NCBI GenBank assembly: GCA_028564705.1
Contig: JAPXFQ010001343.1
Span: forward strand, 851,001 to 915,000
Length of the DNA stretch: 64,000 bases
Source: Apricaphanius iberus
Lineage: Eukaryota > Chordata > Actinopteri > Cyprinodontiformes > Aphaniidae
Direction of reading: 5' to 3'
The notes beneath the pieces were generated by a model that did no database searches, had not been told where the DNA came from, and saw only the letters and a program-made list of their open reading frames with translations. The translations under genes and the position numbers were made by a program. Below, piece after piece: positions 35,454-46,405 of the stretch (positions within the stretch are counted from its first letter, which is position 1; each line of letters begins with the position of its first letter).

Positions 35454-35990
35454 TGCTATAGGGTTATTCATAGACAGAAGTGTATATCATTTTATTTAGC
35501 TTAAACTTAATTTATTTGACAATGTTATGTAATTGTTAGGTAATTGTTTGTTAAAGCTCTGACATTAATGAAGTTCGATACATTTTAAAAATGATATTCA
35601 ATGCATTTCCTGAATATGTTTCTACTTTGTATTAAAAAATATTTACACAATAACATGGAAGTAGGAAGAAGAAAGAGAAAAAAAAGCATAATTTGCTTTC
35701 ATAACAGACCATACCAGCTCTCTCAGGTGGAACATCATTGATAGCCAAGGTTAGCTCATGAGAGTCTTTGGAGAATTATACGAATGACCACAATTAAGAA
35801 AATAAGAGTTTTCTTTGCATCTATAGGGATGTTTAGATATAAAATACCAAATCCAACTTCCTCGCAGATAAACTAGAAAATGGAAACTATTTCTCATCTA
35901 GATAAGTCACAAAACAGGAAGGTGTTCAAGGTCACTGTTGATCATGTCCAGTGAGGATCTCTGGGCCAGATGTGCTTTAATGAGCTGCTT

Positions 35991-36029
<39 letters not shown>

Positions 36030-36042
36030 GTGTGCGTGTGTT
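35991..36042 (+). repeat. (TG)n microsatellite with CG interruptions
   Basis: An alternating TG tract of about 50 bp in which a few TG units are replaced by CG (TGCGTG). Open frames across it have no meaning. Confidence 0.95.
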
Positions 36043-36534
36043 AACCAAAAGAAGAGTCTGAAAAAGAAAGACAGACATATATACAAACAGGCAGAGGCAT
36101 GTGTTGCTTGCCAAACCACTCAGCAAGACCGTGATTTATTTGGCATCTGCTGGATGGTGGTCTGGACACAGGAGGCCACCTACACCGAGGAATGACCTTT
36201 GACCTGCATCACCTTCTGAAATTAACTCAGCTGTCCCTGCTAAATCCACACCCAGACAAGAGGGATGAGCTTTAAGATTACAAACACACAGACATAAAGA
36301 TGAGCGAATTTAGTTTTCAGGAAAGCACATATGGGTCACCACTTGTATTGTAATGAGGAGCCCAAGTCTCCTCCCCTTTTGGTTGGTCTGTGTGTCCCCT
36401 GGCCAGAAAAAAAAGAAGAAAAAAATGAACGTCAAGGGGCGATACAAGTTATTTTCTTGTCCACTTTGCCTTATGCCCCAAATCACACATACAATATGCT
36501 GTACCTTAATTCAAATAATAATTCATAATTATTT

Positions 36535-36780
36535 ATGACCAGAAAGCTGTGCAAGGACATCAGGGATAAAGTGGTAGAGCTGCACATAACTAGAAAATCG
36601 AAAAAGTTCAAGACGATGGTCAATCTCCCTCGGTCTGGAGTTCCATGCAAGATCTCTCCTTGTGGGGCATCAATGATCATGGGGACAGTGAGAGATTAGT
36701 CCAGAACTACATGGCAGGACCTAGTAAATTATCTGAATAGAGCTGGGAGAACTGTCTCAAAGAAAACCATCAGTAACACG
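36535..36780 (+). mobile_element. Tc1-like transposase fragment (second group)
   Basis: The plus strand translates, with one early stop and gaps, as the DNA-binding half of a Tc1 transposase: [11 protein letters not shown], then [20 protein letters not shown], and SRTTWQDLV..LNRAGRTVSKKTISNT. The DDE domain is missing. It belongs to the group whose right end is found at 59250-59636, different from the 37349 group. Confidence 0.75.
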
Positions 36781-37340
36781 TAGACTTATTAACAGAGACA
36801 TTTTTCGTTTATGGTACTCCGTTTCTTTCTCCCTGTTCTCCGTTGATTTTTCTTTACGCACCAGACAAATTTTCATGGCGGGTCTGCCTACGGTTGTTTC
36901 AGATTTTTTTTCTTCTGCTTGTGAATACATTCTACCCTCAGGGAGCAATGGACAACAAAAAGTACATTTTTAATAAGCTGGAAAGCTTTTTTCTAGAAGT
37001 GCAGCTCCTAGAATAATCTAAAAATGCATTGAAACAAACACAACAGTCTTTTTTGTTGGTTTTCTACACCTGCTTGTGCACAAAATTGCCAAAATATTAG
37101 ATTAGATAAATTCTGATTACAGCGACTATAGAGCACAGTTGTGGTGCAATGATCTCTGGCTGTTGTTGAGCTGACCAATCACAGGCATATTCTCTCCATT
37201 GACAGAGACAGATAGAAAATGGGGCTCTATTCCGTTCGTCTTTGTGTAGGTGACGGAGAGCCATTGCACCGTTATCCGCAAGGATAATGGCTTTGCGTCA
37301 ATCCGTCTACATCAAAACGGAGTAGTATAAACTAGGCTTA
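36781..37340 (+). mobile_element. Unclassified DNA element D, copy 1 (left-truncated)
   Basis: The right end reads GTATAAACTAGGCTT (37325-37339), the reverse complement of the left end of a related copy at 42069 (AAGCCTAGTTTATAC). Interior words are shared in the same order: 'tctaaaaatgcattgaaaca' here and 'tctaaaaatacatgtaaaca' there, preceded by 'aaaagcttttt'. Its left side is cut by the Tc1 fragment. No protein is seen. Confidence 0.6.
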
Positions 37341-37348
37341 AGAAGGAA

Positions 37349-37880
37349 CAGCACCTAGCAAAAGTATTCACAATCCTTGAACTTTCCCACATAACTTTGT
37401 AACTACTTATGCTACATTCCCAATTTGTAACAGGAATTTCATGTGATCAAACAATTTAAAGCAGTACATAATTGGTAAGTAGATAGAAAATAATCCATGT
37501 ATTTTAGCATTTTCTACAAAGAAAAACTTGACAATTGTGTCATGCATTAGTAGTCAGCAACCTGTAATCTGATACTACAATATAAAATCCAGAGCAATCA
37601 AATGCCTTCAAAGGACAAGTAGCGGGTTAGTAGGGTTAAACTGTGTGTAATTTATTTAGTTTAAATATGGTTGTAGGGAACACAGCAAACATGTGGAAGT
37701 CTTCTTAGATGAGACTATAAACCAATTCTTTGGCCAATTTGCAAAACACCATGCACGAAAAACATTATTTCTACCATGAAAGGTAGGGGTGGCAGCATCA
37801 TTTTGTGAGACAGGGAGCCTTTTCAGAATGGATAGGAAGATAGAGGGAGCTAAATAGCACCTGAGATTCAACCTCCAATG
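37349..37880 (+). mobile_element. Tc1-like element, internally deleted
   Basis: The left terminal repeat starts CAGCACCTAGCAAAAGTATT at 37349. After 'agcaatcaaatgccttcaaa' (37595) the sequence jumps into the transposase catalytic half: 'caaacatgtggaagtcttct' (37686), 'taggggtggcagcatcattt' (37784) and 'tggataggaagatagaggga' (37829). Family order is kept but the DNA-binding half and the right end are missing. It starts 9 bp after element D copy 1. Confidence 0.75.
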
Positions 37881-37904
37881 TCAAGACGAGGACAGTACAC
37901 TAAA

Positions 37905-38640
37905 AACAGAAGTGGCATGTCAAAAAAATACAGGACACAGGAAAAGAATCAGAACTACACAACACTGTGGAAGGCATTTTTAGACCTGCCAGATTAACCA
38001 AAAGCAACATCACAAAAGAAGAAGGAAAGGCAATAACCTCACTGAAAAAAGAAAAAAACATCATTATCATATCGGCTGACAAAGGACAAATGACAGTTGT
38101 CATGGACATGGACAGATATGAAAAATACATGGAAGCAATGTTAAAAGACAATAGCACATACCAAATCCTGAAGAAAGAATCCACTGAAGAAAATAACATT
38201 AAAATAACTGCTTAATACCTTACTGGAAAACAAAAAATTACACTGGATGCAAATAACAACTTGATACACACTGTTAGTATCATACCGTGAAATTATGAAA
38301 CACCAGAAATACATAAAAAGGACATCCCCCTGTGCCCAATAGTAGACAGTATAGACTCAGTCATATAAAACCTCTCAAAAGCGTTAATGAAAATCATGAG
38401 ACCTCTTCTTGGCCAAACAGAACACCACTGTCAAAACTCAGAACTTGTACCAGACCCCAAGGACATAAAAACAGAAAAGGACAAGTTGACACGATGTCAT
38501 ATCATTATTCACAAAGAGCCCAGTAGACGTCAGACTTCACATACTGAAAAAAAAAATGGATGTACACAAGAACTCACGGATTACCTGAACAGCATTAACC
38601 CCCAAAGAAACAGTTTACAGGTGTTGTGGATTTAAGGAAA
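37905..38640 (+). mobile_element. Penelope-like element, N-terminal part of the RT ORF
   Basis: The frame 37967-38215 reads LKKEKNIIIISADKGQMTVV and MDRYEKYMEAMLKDNSTYQI, the ADKG..VVM..Y...M...D...Y block typical of Penelope-like elements. After a stop the sequence continues with PEIHKKDIPLCPIVDSIDS and LLGQTEHHC..NS, the conserved K-x-H-K..PxRPIVSxxxS..L region and the segment after it. Stops and a frame change show decay. The catalytic core is missing because an insertion follows; the C-terminal part resumes at 40118. Confidence 0.75.
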
Positions 38641-38719
38641 AATGCAGCTATATGGCTATTACAGTTAAAGGACTGCTTATGGCAGTCAATGAGATAAATA
38701 ATTTATTTAAAAAAAAAAA

Positions 38720-40117
38720 AGTTTGGGGCACCACCTTTTATCAGGAACTATTTTAATAGCCAAATATATATTTACATCAGTCTCTATAATCTAGCACCTG
38801 CCTAGGTAAGGCTGAGATGAATCTCATGGAGTGAATTATTCCCACATGTTGGAACATTAAAACCCATGCCATGTGTATGTGTGTTGATAAAAGGGACAAC
38901 AGTGACTTTCCAAAATACAAAAGTTTATTTACAAATGAAGAAAAATAAACATTTAATCACTCAAACTAATAACCAACACACTACTGATCAAACTAAATGA
39001 ATAACTAAAAATAAAGGAACACAAATGGAACAAAAATACAATAAAATCGGAATCATGAATTCGGATATGCTTTGAAGGAATCTGGATGTTTCAAAGGACC
39101 AAGGCTTGATTTGCAGATTCTGAAATGAAATTTAAATTAGTTCACTAATCGTAATAAGTTTAACTAATTTAGCACCACTGGTTTACCTATAAACCAATAA
39201 GCAATGTAAGATGACGTAATTCTTTGGATTAAGAAATGTTATGTTTACAATTATCTGGGTGAATGTAATTAACCTTCCGAGAATTACTATATTCATGGAT
39301 TGTTCACAAACAAGTAAACAATCTAATTCCAGTATTTTAATAAAATAAGGCGTGTTCAAACACACATTTATTAAACATTTAGTAAATCACACACCTTTAG
39401 AATTAGTGATCCTAAACTAATTTTTCTCTGCCCAAACAGACCATATGAACGTTTAAAGTTATCCGAGTTGCTGCGCGTCGATGGGGGGTTTCTCCAAAGG
39501 GTGTTAGCCAGCAGTCTAACAAAAGATTGCTAATCTGGTTAGTGGGCTAGCAGCGCTAGGAAGCTCCTGGCTGTGGCTCCCTCTGGCTGTGTAGCGATCG
39601 GCCCCCGGCATCCACCTCAGAACAGTACCATACTAGAGCTCTCCAGTTCGGCATTCAACTCTTATTGGCTCTGTGGCAGCGGCTGAATGCAGATTTTGGC
39701 TGGTTCAGCTCTCGGCAAATGTGGCTCTCAGCTCCCGTTTCTTAGCGGTCAACAGTCTGAAATTCAGAGGGGGTTACATCGGCTTTTGAGGATCACACAC
39801 TGTTTTGTTTATCATTTTTTAGGATTCACCTGGTGGTCTTTGAGTTCCTTAGAGCAAGTTTCTCCCTTCCCATCGCCAGAGAGGGGAGGCGGTAGCTTTA
39901 GTTTTCGTTGGAGCGAGCTAGCTGGTGCCTGCCGTGAAGGAGAAAGAGCAGCTGGTGGAGCAGGTATATTTATAGATTCTGCTCCACCCTCCTTCCGGTG
40001 GAAGACAGCAGATTAGCGCCACCCGATGGCTGTGTGTGTAACCCAACATAGGAAACCAACAAACACCCATCAATATTATTTTATAGACATCTAAACACCC
40101 CACGGCATACAAATTAT
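38720..40117. mobile_element. Insertion of unknown type splitting the Penelope-like element
   Basis: About 1.4 kb lies between the two Penelope pieces. The left edge reads TTTGGGGCACCACC, whose complement resembles a primer-binding site next to an LTR. On the minus strand CTATAAATA occurs at 39974-39966 and AATAAA at about 38924, so an LTR in minus orientation is possible. The part 39480-40010 is GC-rich with open frame 39687-40016 but no domain. Ends and duplication were not established. Confidence 0.3.
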
Positions 40118-40375
40118 CAGTAGTAAGAACTCTTTAGGAATGGATCAGTCTCATCACGGAGGAAGAGGACAGACAAAAAGAGGAAAGGCACCTTAGACAA
40201 GCACTAGTACGCTACCAATATCCAACATGGGCCATAAACATAGGAAAACAGCAAGTTTTAAATGAGCAAACAAAAACAAAATCCAAACAAAAATCGGAAA
40301 ACAGAGACAAGGACATAATAACCCTACTGTATATTAGAGGCATCACAGAACCACTACAGGTTAGGTAACAAAAGA
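40118..40375 (+). mobile_element. Penelope-like element, C-terminal RT region
   Basis: The plus strand reads EEDRQKEERHLRQALVRYQY, PTWAINIGKQQV and DKDIITLLYIRGITEPL. This is the RY-x-YP-x-WAI and IPY-x-GI(S/T)E pattern found after the polymerase palm in Penelope-like elements. It is in the same orientation as 37905-38640 and in the expected order. The GIY-YIG endonuclease that usually follows is not seen. Confidence 0.7.
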
Positions 40376-40549
40376 CTTAAGATTAGGGTGTGGCTGTTGT
40401 ACCTCATTAATTGTAACTAGCTTTACTGTGCCAGTAGCCTTCCATTCTTCAATTACCCTAAGTATACGAACAGAGCAACCACAGAGGCTTTAAATCAAAT
40501 CATAGTAATGTGTTGAAATTAAAGTCTAGATCTCACAACTTTGAATCTC

Positions 40550-40830
40550 AGACAAAAACTAAACTTTTGTCCACATGCAAAACACTATATGTTTAAAACT
40601 AGCACAGTACACCACCATGAACTCTGCATTTCCACAGCAAAACATGTTCCGTCATGCTGTGGACATGCTTCTGTTAGAGACAGAAAAGCTGTCCATGATA
40701 AATGGGCAATTGGATCAAGTTAAGTACAGGGTCATCCTAGAAAAAAAAACCTGCTAGAATCTGCAAACGTTTTGTGATTTGGGCAAAGTTTCACTTTTTA
40801 GCAGGACAATACACAAAAATACTCATCCAT
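40550..40830 (+). mobile_element. Tc1-like transposase fragment (catalytic half)
   Basis: Degraded match to the Tc1 catalytic half: 'ccacagcaaaacatgttccg', 'gctgtggacatgcttctgtt' (the Trp-Gly-x-Phe region), 'tgataaatgggcaattggat' and 'cctgctagaatctgcaaacg', ending with 'agcaggacaatac', the site of the QDND motif. No inverted ends remain. Confidence 0.65.
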
Positions 40831-41144
40831 TAAAATAGGCTTTTATTGTTACTATGTATATTGGTGGAGGGAAATAATTTGTCTTTTCTGAAGAGGTATT
40901 TTGCATATTTGTAGTATGACTGAATACAACTTGGCATGACGTTCTGGCATTGTCTGAGAGACGAAGTGAGAGAGTCAGTGTGTTATACACTTAATCTACC
41001 ACTGCACATTGTTGTTGTGATGAACCCCAAAACACCAGTAAATGTGGAGATTCCTCTCCTTTTCTACTACACATCTCATGCACCCCTTTTCTTAGGCACC
41101 TATGGCTCTAAGCTGTGTGACCTTGGACACACTCTCCCAAATAC

Positions 41145-41185
41145 TCACCCACTCACTCACTCAGTCACTCAGTCACTCACTCATC
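41145..41185 (+). repeat. Short imperfect (CACT/CAGT) tandem repeat
   Basis: Repeats of TCAC/CACTCAGT words over about 40 bp. Simple-sequence DNA. Confidence 0.7.
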
Positions 41186-41849
41186 TTCTTTCACTTTCAT
41201 CAGCTTCACTCTTATTCCCTTTCTCTGAACTGTTCTTGTCTCTTCTTTCCTTTGTCGTCTCCATTGTTGTTTCCATTCCTTTGAAACTTAAAAATATCCT
41301 ACCCTGACTGGGTTCTGTACATTTGGTTGCCATGGTGATTGCCATGTAGAATTGTCAAAAGAGCCTTGTGAGTGTCTGCGAATTTGGACACATGCATGAT
41401 GTGTGTTCATGTGCCAGTGGCAGTGCTATCAGCCAAGCATAGAGACTAAAACAATTTTCGAAGGATAAAAAATATAAAGCGCAGAATCATCAACTAGGCC
41501 TATCACTAAGCTATTTGGTATTACTCAGTCATTTTCTAAAAATTATCATTATTTTCATTCTCCATCTTAGATTTTGTTTCACTCTTTGTGGAACACCGCT
41601 CTCTTCCATCTTTAAGCCCACACCTCTCTCTGCATCAGCCTTCAAACACTCATCATCACCCTCTAAAGCTTCGTGGCAGCAGCCGAGACAAGGAGTGTGG
41701 AGGAGGAAGACAGAGACAGATTGACAGCTTACTTCTCTGAACAATTTGAGGGAGTTACCCTGCATGGTGACAGTAAGTGATTGGACCTCATCTGGTTTGC
41801 ATATTGCAGCAGCATCCAAACATCAAAGCATAGTGCCAGAAAAAAGTAA

Positions 41850-42066
41850 TATTTCGTTTGCACATTTTTTACAGCCTGTCATGTTACAGCTGTAAACTTC
41901 AATGTATTTTAGATTTTATGTGATGGACCACCATAGAGTAGACTAGCGCATGGATCTTACAAATTAAAATCTGAAAAGTAAGGTTTTCATTGATATTTAG
42001 CATATTTGAAGCAACATTTTTGCTGCAGTTAAAGCTGAAACTTTTCTGCATAACAACTGGGAAGCA
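41850..42066 (+). mobile_element. Tc1-like terminal fragment
   Basis: Contains 'gtcatgttacagctgtaaac', 'ttcaatgtattttagatttt' and 'atgtgatggaccacc', then 'tttttgctgcagttaaagct', in the order found at a Tc1 left end running into the antisense 3' end of the gene. It ends directly at element D copy 2. Confidence 0.6.
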
Positions 42067-42068
42067 TA

Positions 42069-42432
42069 AAGCCTAGTTTATACTTCTCTGTCAGCAAGTT
42101 TGGACCCACACACACACAAGTATTGAACTGGTCCGTCTACCATTTATATTGCTCTGTTGGTGTGTTAGTGTTGCAAAGCAATTCTCCGTCAGGACAGCGG
42201 GGGGTGCAGACCCTTTTTGGCTGGTCTGCCGACCATTGTAGTCACTTCTCTGGTTGAAGACAGTTTATTTACTTCGGCTTGTATATGCATTTTCTCTCCA
42301 GGAGCAATGACCAACAGAAAGTAGATTTATACTGAGGTGAAAAGCTTTTTACTACAAGAACAGCTCAATGAAGACTCTAAAAATACATGTAAACAAACAC
42401 AGCACCCTGTTTTGTTGTTCTCTATGCCTCCT
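42069..42432 (+). mobile_element. Unclassified DNA element D, copy 2 (left part)
   Basis: Starts AAGCCTAGTTTATACTTCTC and shares interior words with copy 1 at 36781-37340, including 'ctggtctgccgaccattgta' against 'gcgggtctgcctacggttgt'. It is cut at 42432 by Harbinger B. The right half was not found beyond the Harbinger stack. Confidence 0.6.
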
Positions 42433-42697
42433 GGGGCCTGTACCATGAAGCCGTATTAGGTGGCTAGCCAGCTATGTTTCAGCTTAGTTTCCGCCAACCC
42501 TAGGTTTTAGGTACTATGAAAGAAGCTCGGCTTTAATCGGTGTTTGTTGCCATGGTATCTTACGCTGCACGGCTAACCTGCTCCGGGGAAGGTTATGTTC
42601 TGGATTCGAGATCTCAGACTGAAGTTTGACCAATCAGCTGTGAGCAAAGAAACATATAGATGACGTAACTAGTTCCCAGCGTCTGTTCTCTGTTGCA

Positions 42698-42935
42698 ATG
42701 GCTTCACCTTTTCTCCCAAATCCTGTGGACATCTCCGCACAAATTGTTAGACGAGCACTTCGTAGAGAAAAAGTTTTTAGGGACAGACAAAATCCATTTC
42801 ACTTTCCTGAGGCTTAATTGTATGTAAGATACAGATTTTTCTGGGAAGGAATGTCTTATCTTTGTGAACTTCTTGAGCCGCACATAACAAATGTGACTCG
42901 TCGAAGCCATGCCCTTACTGTACCGCATCCATAAT
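42698..42935 (+). pseudogene. Harbinger B transposase N-terminal fragment
   Basis: From ATG 42698 the frame reads SAQIVRRALRREKVFRDRQN, then meets TAA at about 42815 where the family has glutamate. It continues in the same frame as RYRFFWEGMSYLCELLEPHI and VTRRSHALTVP. This aligns by eye with residues 20-80 of transposase A (FERYRIYREG..LLEPHI..RRSRALT). Only the N-terminal region is left; all catalytic residues are gone. Confidence 0.8.
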
Positions 42936-42954
42936 CGGCCGCCCCTATTGTTGC

Positions 42955-43544
42955 TCAGAGCCAACTCCTTCGCCACAGTGTAATCTTGAGGAGTTGGCCC
43001 TCCCCCAGTTTTCCTCATTTCAAATTTTTTTTCTGTTTTCTGCAAACAAGTGTTAGTGATAAAATGTTCAAAAAAATAATAAACAGTTATGGTAAATACT
43101 CACCACTTTGAATTATATTTTTATATTTTGTCTTGATCTGATGCCAAGAACGTTTGGAGTTGGGGTTGCATCTAAAAATCAATGAATATCAATCTTTCTT
43201 AGGATGTAATAGCCTATACATTCACATTTTACATACATCTACACACATATACAATATATAATATATATATATATAATATATACTTAATATATATATCTCA
43301 ACACGAATACATTTTCATTTTAGCATTTAATATATTTTTAATATGATTAGCCTACATAAATGTACATTAATTGTTTAACCTACGCATTAACGCAATCAGC
43401 AATCTTCCTCCAAGATTGTTCTCTTGCTTTGGCAGCAGATACAGTGTTGCTGCGTGCTTGAAAAATACTTTTATATTCTTCATATTTCTGAAGAATTATC
43501 TCTTGATCCTCCGTTACAAAGTGTATACCTCTCGCTCTATCCAT
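42955..43544 (-). pseudogene. Harbinger B Myb/SANT-like protein, C-terminally deleted
   Basis: Minus strand exon 1 (43544-43384) is 161 nt, the same length as in element A. It starts MDRARGIHFVTEDQEIILQK, ends REQSWRKIADCVNA and has a GTAGGT donor. Exon 2 (43171-43104) follows TTTTTAG, reads NPNSKRSWHQIKTKYKNIIQ and ends at GTGAGT. Exon 3 (about 43045-42955) reads EMRKTGGGPTPQDYTVAKEL up to the deletion point. Exons 1 and 2 look intact. Confidence 0.75.
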
Positions 43545-43900
43545 ATCGAACGCGATTGGTCGTTCAGTGTCGACGTCACTCTTTTATGTGCACGCGCAAG
43601 TGGATTAATCATAGTTTAAGGATCAAAGCCTGAGTTGACAGAGAAAGTTGATGAGCTGCCTCATGGTACCAATAAAGCCTGATTGCGTCGGTTTAGTTTT
43701 GTCAACTCAAAACCAATCCTGTAACCCCGAGTTTGTTCAGCTACCTTCATGGTACAGACCCCTTGGGTTTATTCAAGAAAGCATGTTATGTGACATAACC
43801 GGATAAGTTTGAGGGTAAGTTTGTGGATGACCTCAACTTTCGGTTCCAAAAACGGAGGTATCTTTCGAGGTATGTTAGTAACCACAGCAAATTAATCTCT

Positions 43901-43932
43901 GAACATAACCTGCTCCGGACCAGGTTATGTTC
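43901..43932. repeat. Perfect 12-bp palindrome arms with 8-nt loop
   Basis: GAACATAACCTG and CAGGTTATGTTC enclose CTCCGGAC. It is subterminal in element C and could be a protein-binding or hairpin site; related words occur once in element B. Confidence 0.8.
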
Positions 43933-44339
43933 TGGGTACGTTTTTTCCAGAGAGGTTCTGAGCGTGGTGTTAACTTTTAAATTATGATCCTTTGGACGTG
44001 GAAGCACATATTATAATATATTTTGTCAAACTAACTTCAATTATGTCAAACAGACCCTAACCCCTGTAGGACAAAGCCCATTACATATTACAAACAATCA
44101 AATATTTTAAAAACATATTCTTAACAAGTAACAGAATTTAAATAAGATTACAGAACACATTATATGCAGCATTATATGCAAAACAATCCTGCATTGTGAA
44201 ATAATTACTACTGCCAAGTGCATTAAAATGCCATTAACTGGCATCAATGATAGTTGTTTAATTGGAATATATTAATATATGTTGTAATCTTCCACTTAAC
44301 AAAATCACTGGAAGAAAGATGATGTAGTTCCCCAAGGAA

Positions 44340-44450
44340 AGCCATGAATGATTGGTCTGCCTTTACAGAGCCGACTCCTCAACTGGGGTGAGGGGGGATG
44401 GTGGTGGCCGCCCACCAAGACGGGCCTCAACCTTCTTTTGATTAGCTACA
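44340..44450 (-). pseudogene. Myb-like protein fragment of Harbinger C
   Basis: The minus strand reads NQKKVEARLGGRPPPSPLTP and then VEESAL before a stop, corresponding to the basic GGRP-x-PP..TP-x-EE-x-A(L/I) stretch in the partner proteins of A and B. The residues after a frameshift, GRPIIHGFPWGTTSS, match the family's GRP-[IV]-x-G-x-P-x-G-x-x-S end. No other exon was found with confidence. Confidence 0.6.
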
Positions 44451-45409
44451 TAATAGGAAGAACGCACAGAAAATACTTAATAGTCCTACATCTCTCCAAT
44501 AGTTATGTGGAAAATATTTTTGTGTTTCATTTTGACTTGATAAAGAGTTCTTTTGGATCCAGAAGGATAACATCTAATTAAGTTAGAGGTCACTATATGT
44601 CTAAGTCAATGTACAAAATAATTGTAATCTCAACAAACTGGTGGCAAAAGAAAGAAAATTTTGAATAATGACCCAACATACAGGAACAAAGTTTAAATTA
44701 TACATAATATCCACCAGCACCACTTGACCTGAATTGGATATAAGGGGTAGAAAAAGAATAAATAAAAATAAAGATTGCTGAGAGTTAGTATATTTAAGGC
44801 TGATGTCTCCAATAAGGCTGAGCCAGTAGGAATGCTCTGTTATTCAAATTCAAGTGCAGTGTAACGTTTTAACCTGAAGAGGGCACTCCACTGATGTTTT
44901 TTGTTAGAAAATTCATATTTTTTTACTAAAATGTACTAAAAAAATGAAAATAATGAAGACACATGTAGACCATGCTATTAGACATTCATTTATACAGCTT
45001 ATCAGCAACAAATAAAAGTTGATTAGGGGGCGAGTTGGACTTTAAACTCACACACTGTTATTTTTCGCCAATCCAACTTTCTGTCTTTGGGTTTATTGAT
45101 ATTTTTTCATAATGATCGGCTTGAATTCCTCATTGGTCAGCATTAATACTTCCAACTCCACTTCTTTGGGGTATTCTGGCCTTTTTATTCTCTTCAGTTT
45201 CCTTTGTGACTCTTGAATTCTGAGATCCAGATTCTGACAGGGTCTTTATATTTCAGGGTTTACCAGGAATAGGTTGATTAACCAGATTCTTATCAGGTGT
45301 TCTGGAATCGACATACTCTGGCTGAGCAGGTTTTTGGTTGATTAACCAAGACTTCAGGGTTTACCACATGGTAAGTTAACAAAGCTTTCTTGAACAGGTC
45401 CTTGGTATT

Positions 45410-46400
45410 CCAAATCAACAAAAGACTAAATTAGATCAGCTTACTTTGCAATATGAAGCATCTAGTGCCCAAAAGCTGCAGTGACTACTGGTTACATAGA
45501 CTGTTTTGGTTAAATTGTTCTAAGGCTGATGTTAGGCTGTCAAATCACAAACATACACTCTCTGTTGTGTCAACAGATGGTTAAAACACTGGACTCTAAA
45601 CATTTTGTCCTTGCATGAGTGACAGACATCCCTTGCCATGACAAATAATTGTGTTGCATGTCTCTGTATGTAAGCAGATGGAGAAGTACAGTATAAACTA
45701 CCCAGCTGATAGCCACCGTTACAGTGAATGGATTTTCTTTTTTTAAGTGCTACACTTCCAGAACATGCCAGTCTCAGCAGTTTAGAATGGACCAGACAGG
45801 AAATCATAAATGGAAGCATTTTAAAAAAATGAAACAAAAGAAAGAATTTTCATCCGCCACATGCAGATTTGCAAGTGTTTAACTATCAAAAAAGAAAACA
45901 CGACGTAATCACCGGTCACACCAGGGTTAAAGTCAATTGGTCTGTGAATGGTCTAATTTATTGGTTTAAATCATGGACAACCAAATTAATCCTTCAAGTG
46001 GAGGATTACCAAATTTATGGTACCAGTGATCAAGGACAACATGAAAAAGTTTGATAGAAAGTAACATCGAAGCATTTTTTCTGGCATTTTCTCCTATGAT
46101 CTCCCAGAGTAAGCTGCATAGACTGCTTTCACAGCTGGTGCACGCCTGAAACACTCTTGGGGAGAAAGGATGTACCGCTGCTTACAAATAAAACCCAACA
46201 CTTAAATGGCAATTGGCAGCCTCACCTCTGTCAGTCTTCCACAGAACAACTGTGGCTGTAAGTGAGAGAATGGATGAACGACCAACTGTAGTGCAAAGTA
46301 CTTTGGACTCCTAAAGCACCTAACAAGCCATTTAGGACCTACATATCAGTTGCAAACTGTTGAAAAATATTGAAAACTTTCATCCCACTTGCGAGTCTCG
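45410..46400. other. No supportable feature
   Basis: Short frames on both strands (45532-45837 minus, 45869-46154) without motifs or splice logic. Confidence 0.4.
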
Positions 46401-46405
46401 GTCTA

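Larger units (their letters stand above)
42433..43762. mobile_element. PIF/Harbinger DNA transposon B, internally deleted
   Basis: Inverted ends: left GGGGCCTGTACCATGAAG (42434 on) and right read inward GGGGTCTGTACCATGAAG (43762 back). The interior starts with the transposase N-terminus on the plus strand (42698), then jumps to the Myb-like gene on the minus strand (43544-42955). The transposase catalytic half and the Myb C-terminus are deleted. An (AT)n tract lies at 43250-43290. It is inserted in or abuts element D copy 2. Confidence 0.85.
43762..45405. mobile_element. PIF/Harbinger-like DNA transposon C
   Basis: Left end CCTTGGGTTTATTCAAGAAA and right end read inward CCAAGGACCTGTTCAAGAAA (45405 back). 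It begins at the last bases of element B, so B and C abut. Subterminal DNA includes the palindrome at 43901-43932, a word also present in B (42570-42603). The only coding remnant is a Myb-like piece at 44450-44340. No transposase was recognised. Confidence 0.7.

Noticed and set aside
35938..36195. Cysteine/valine-rich frame
   Set aside because: It is the translation of a (TG)n microsatellite.
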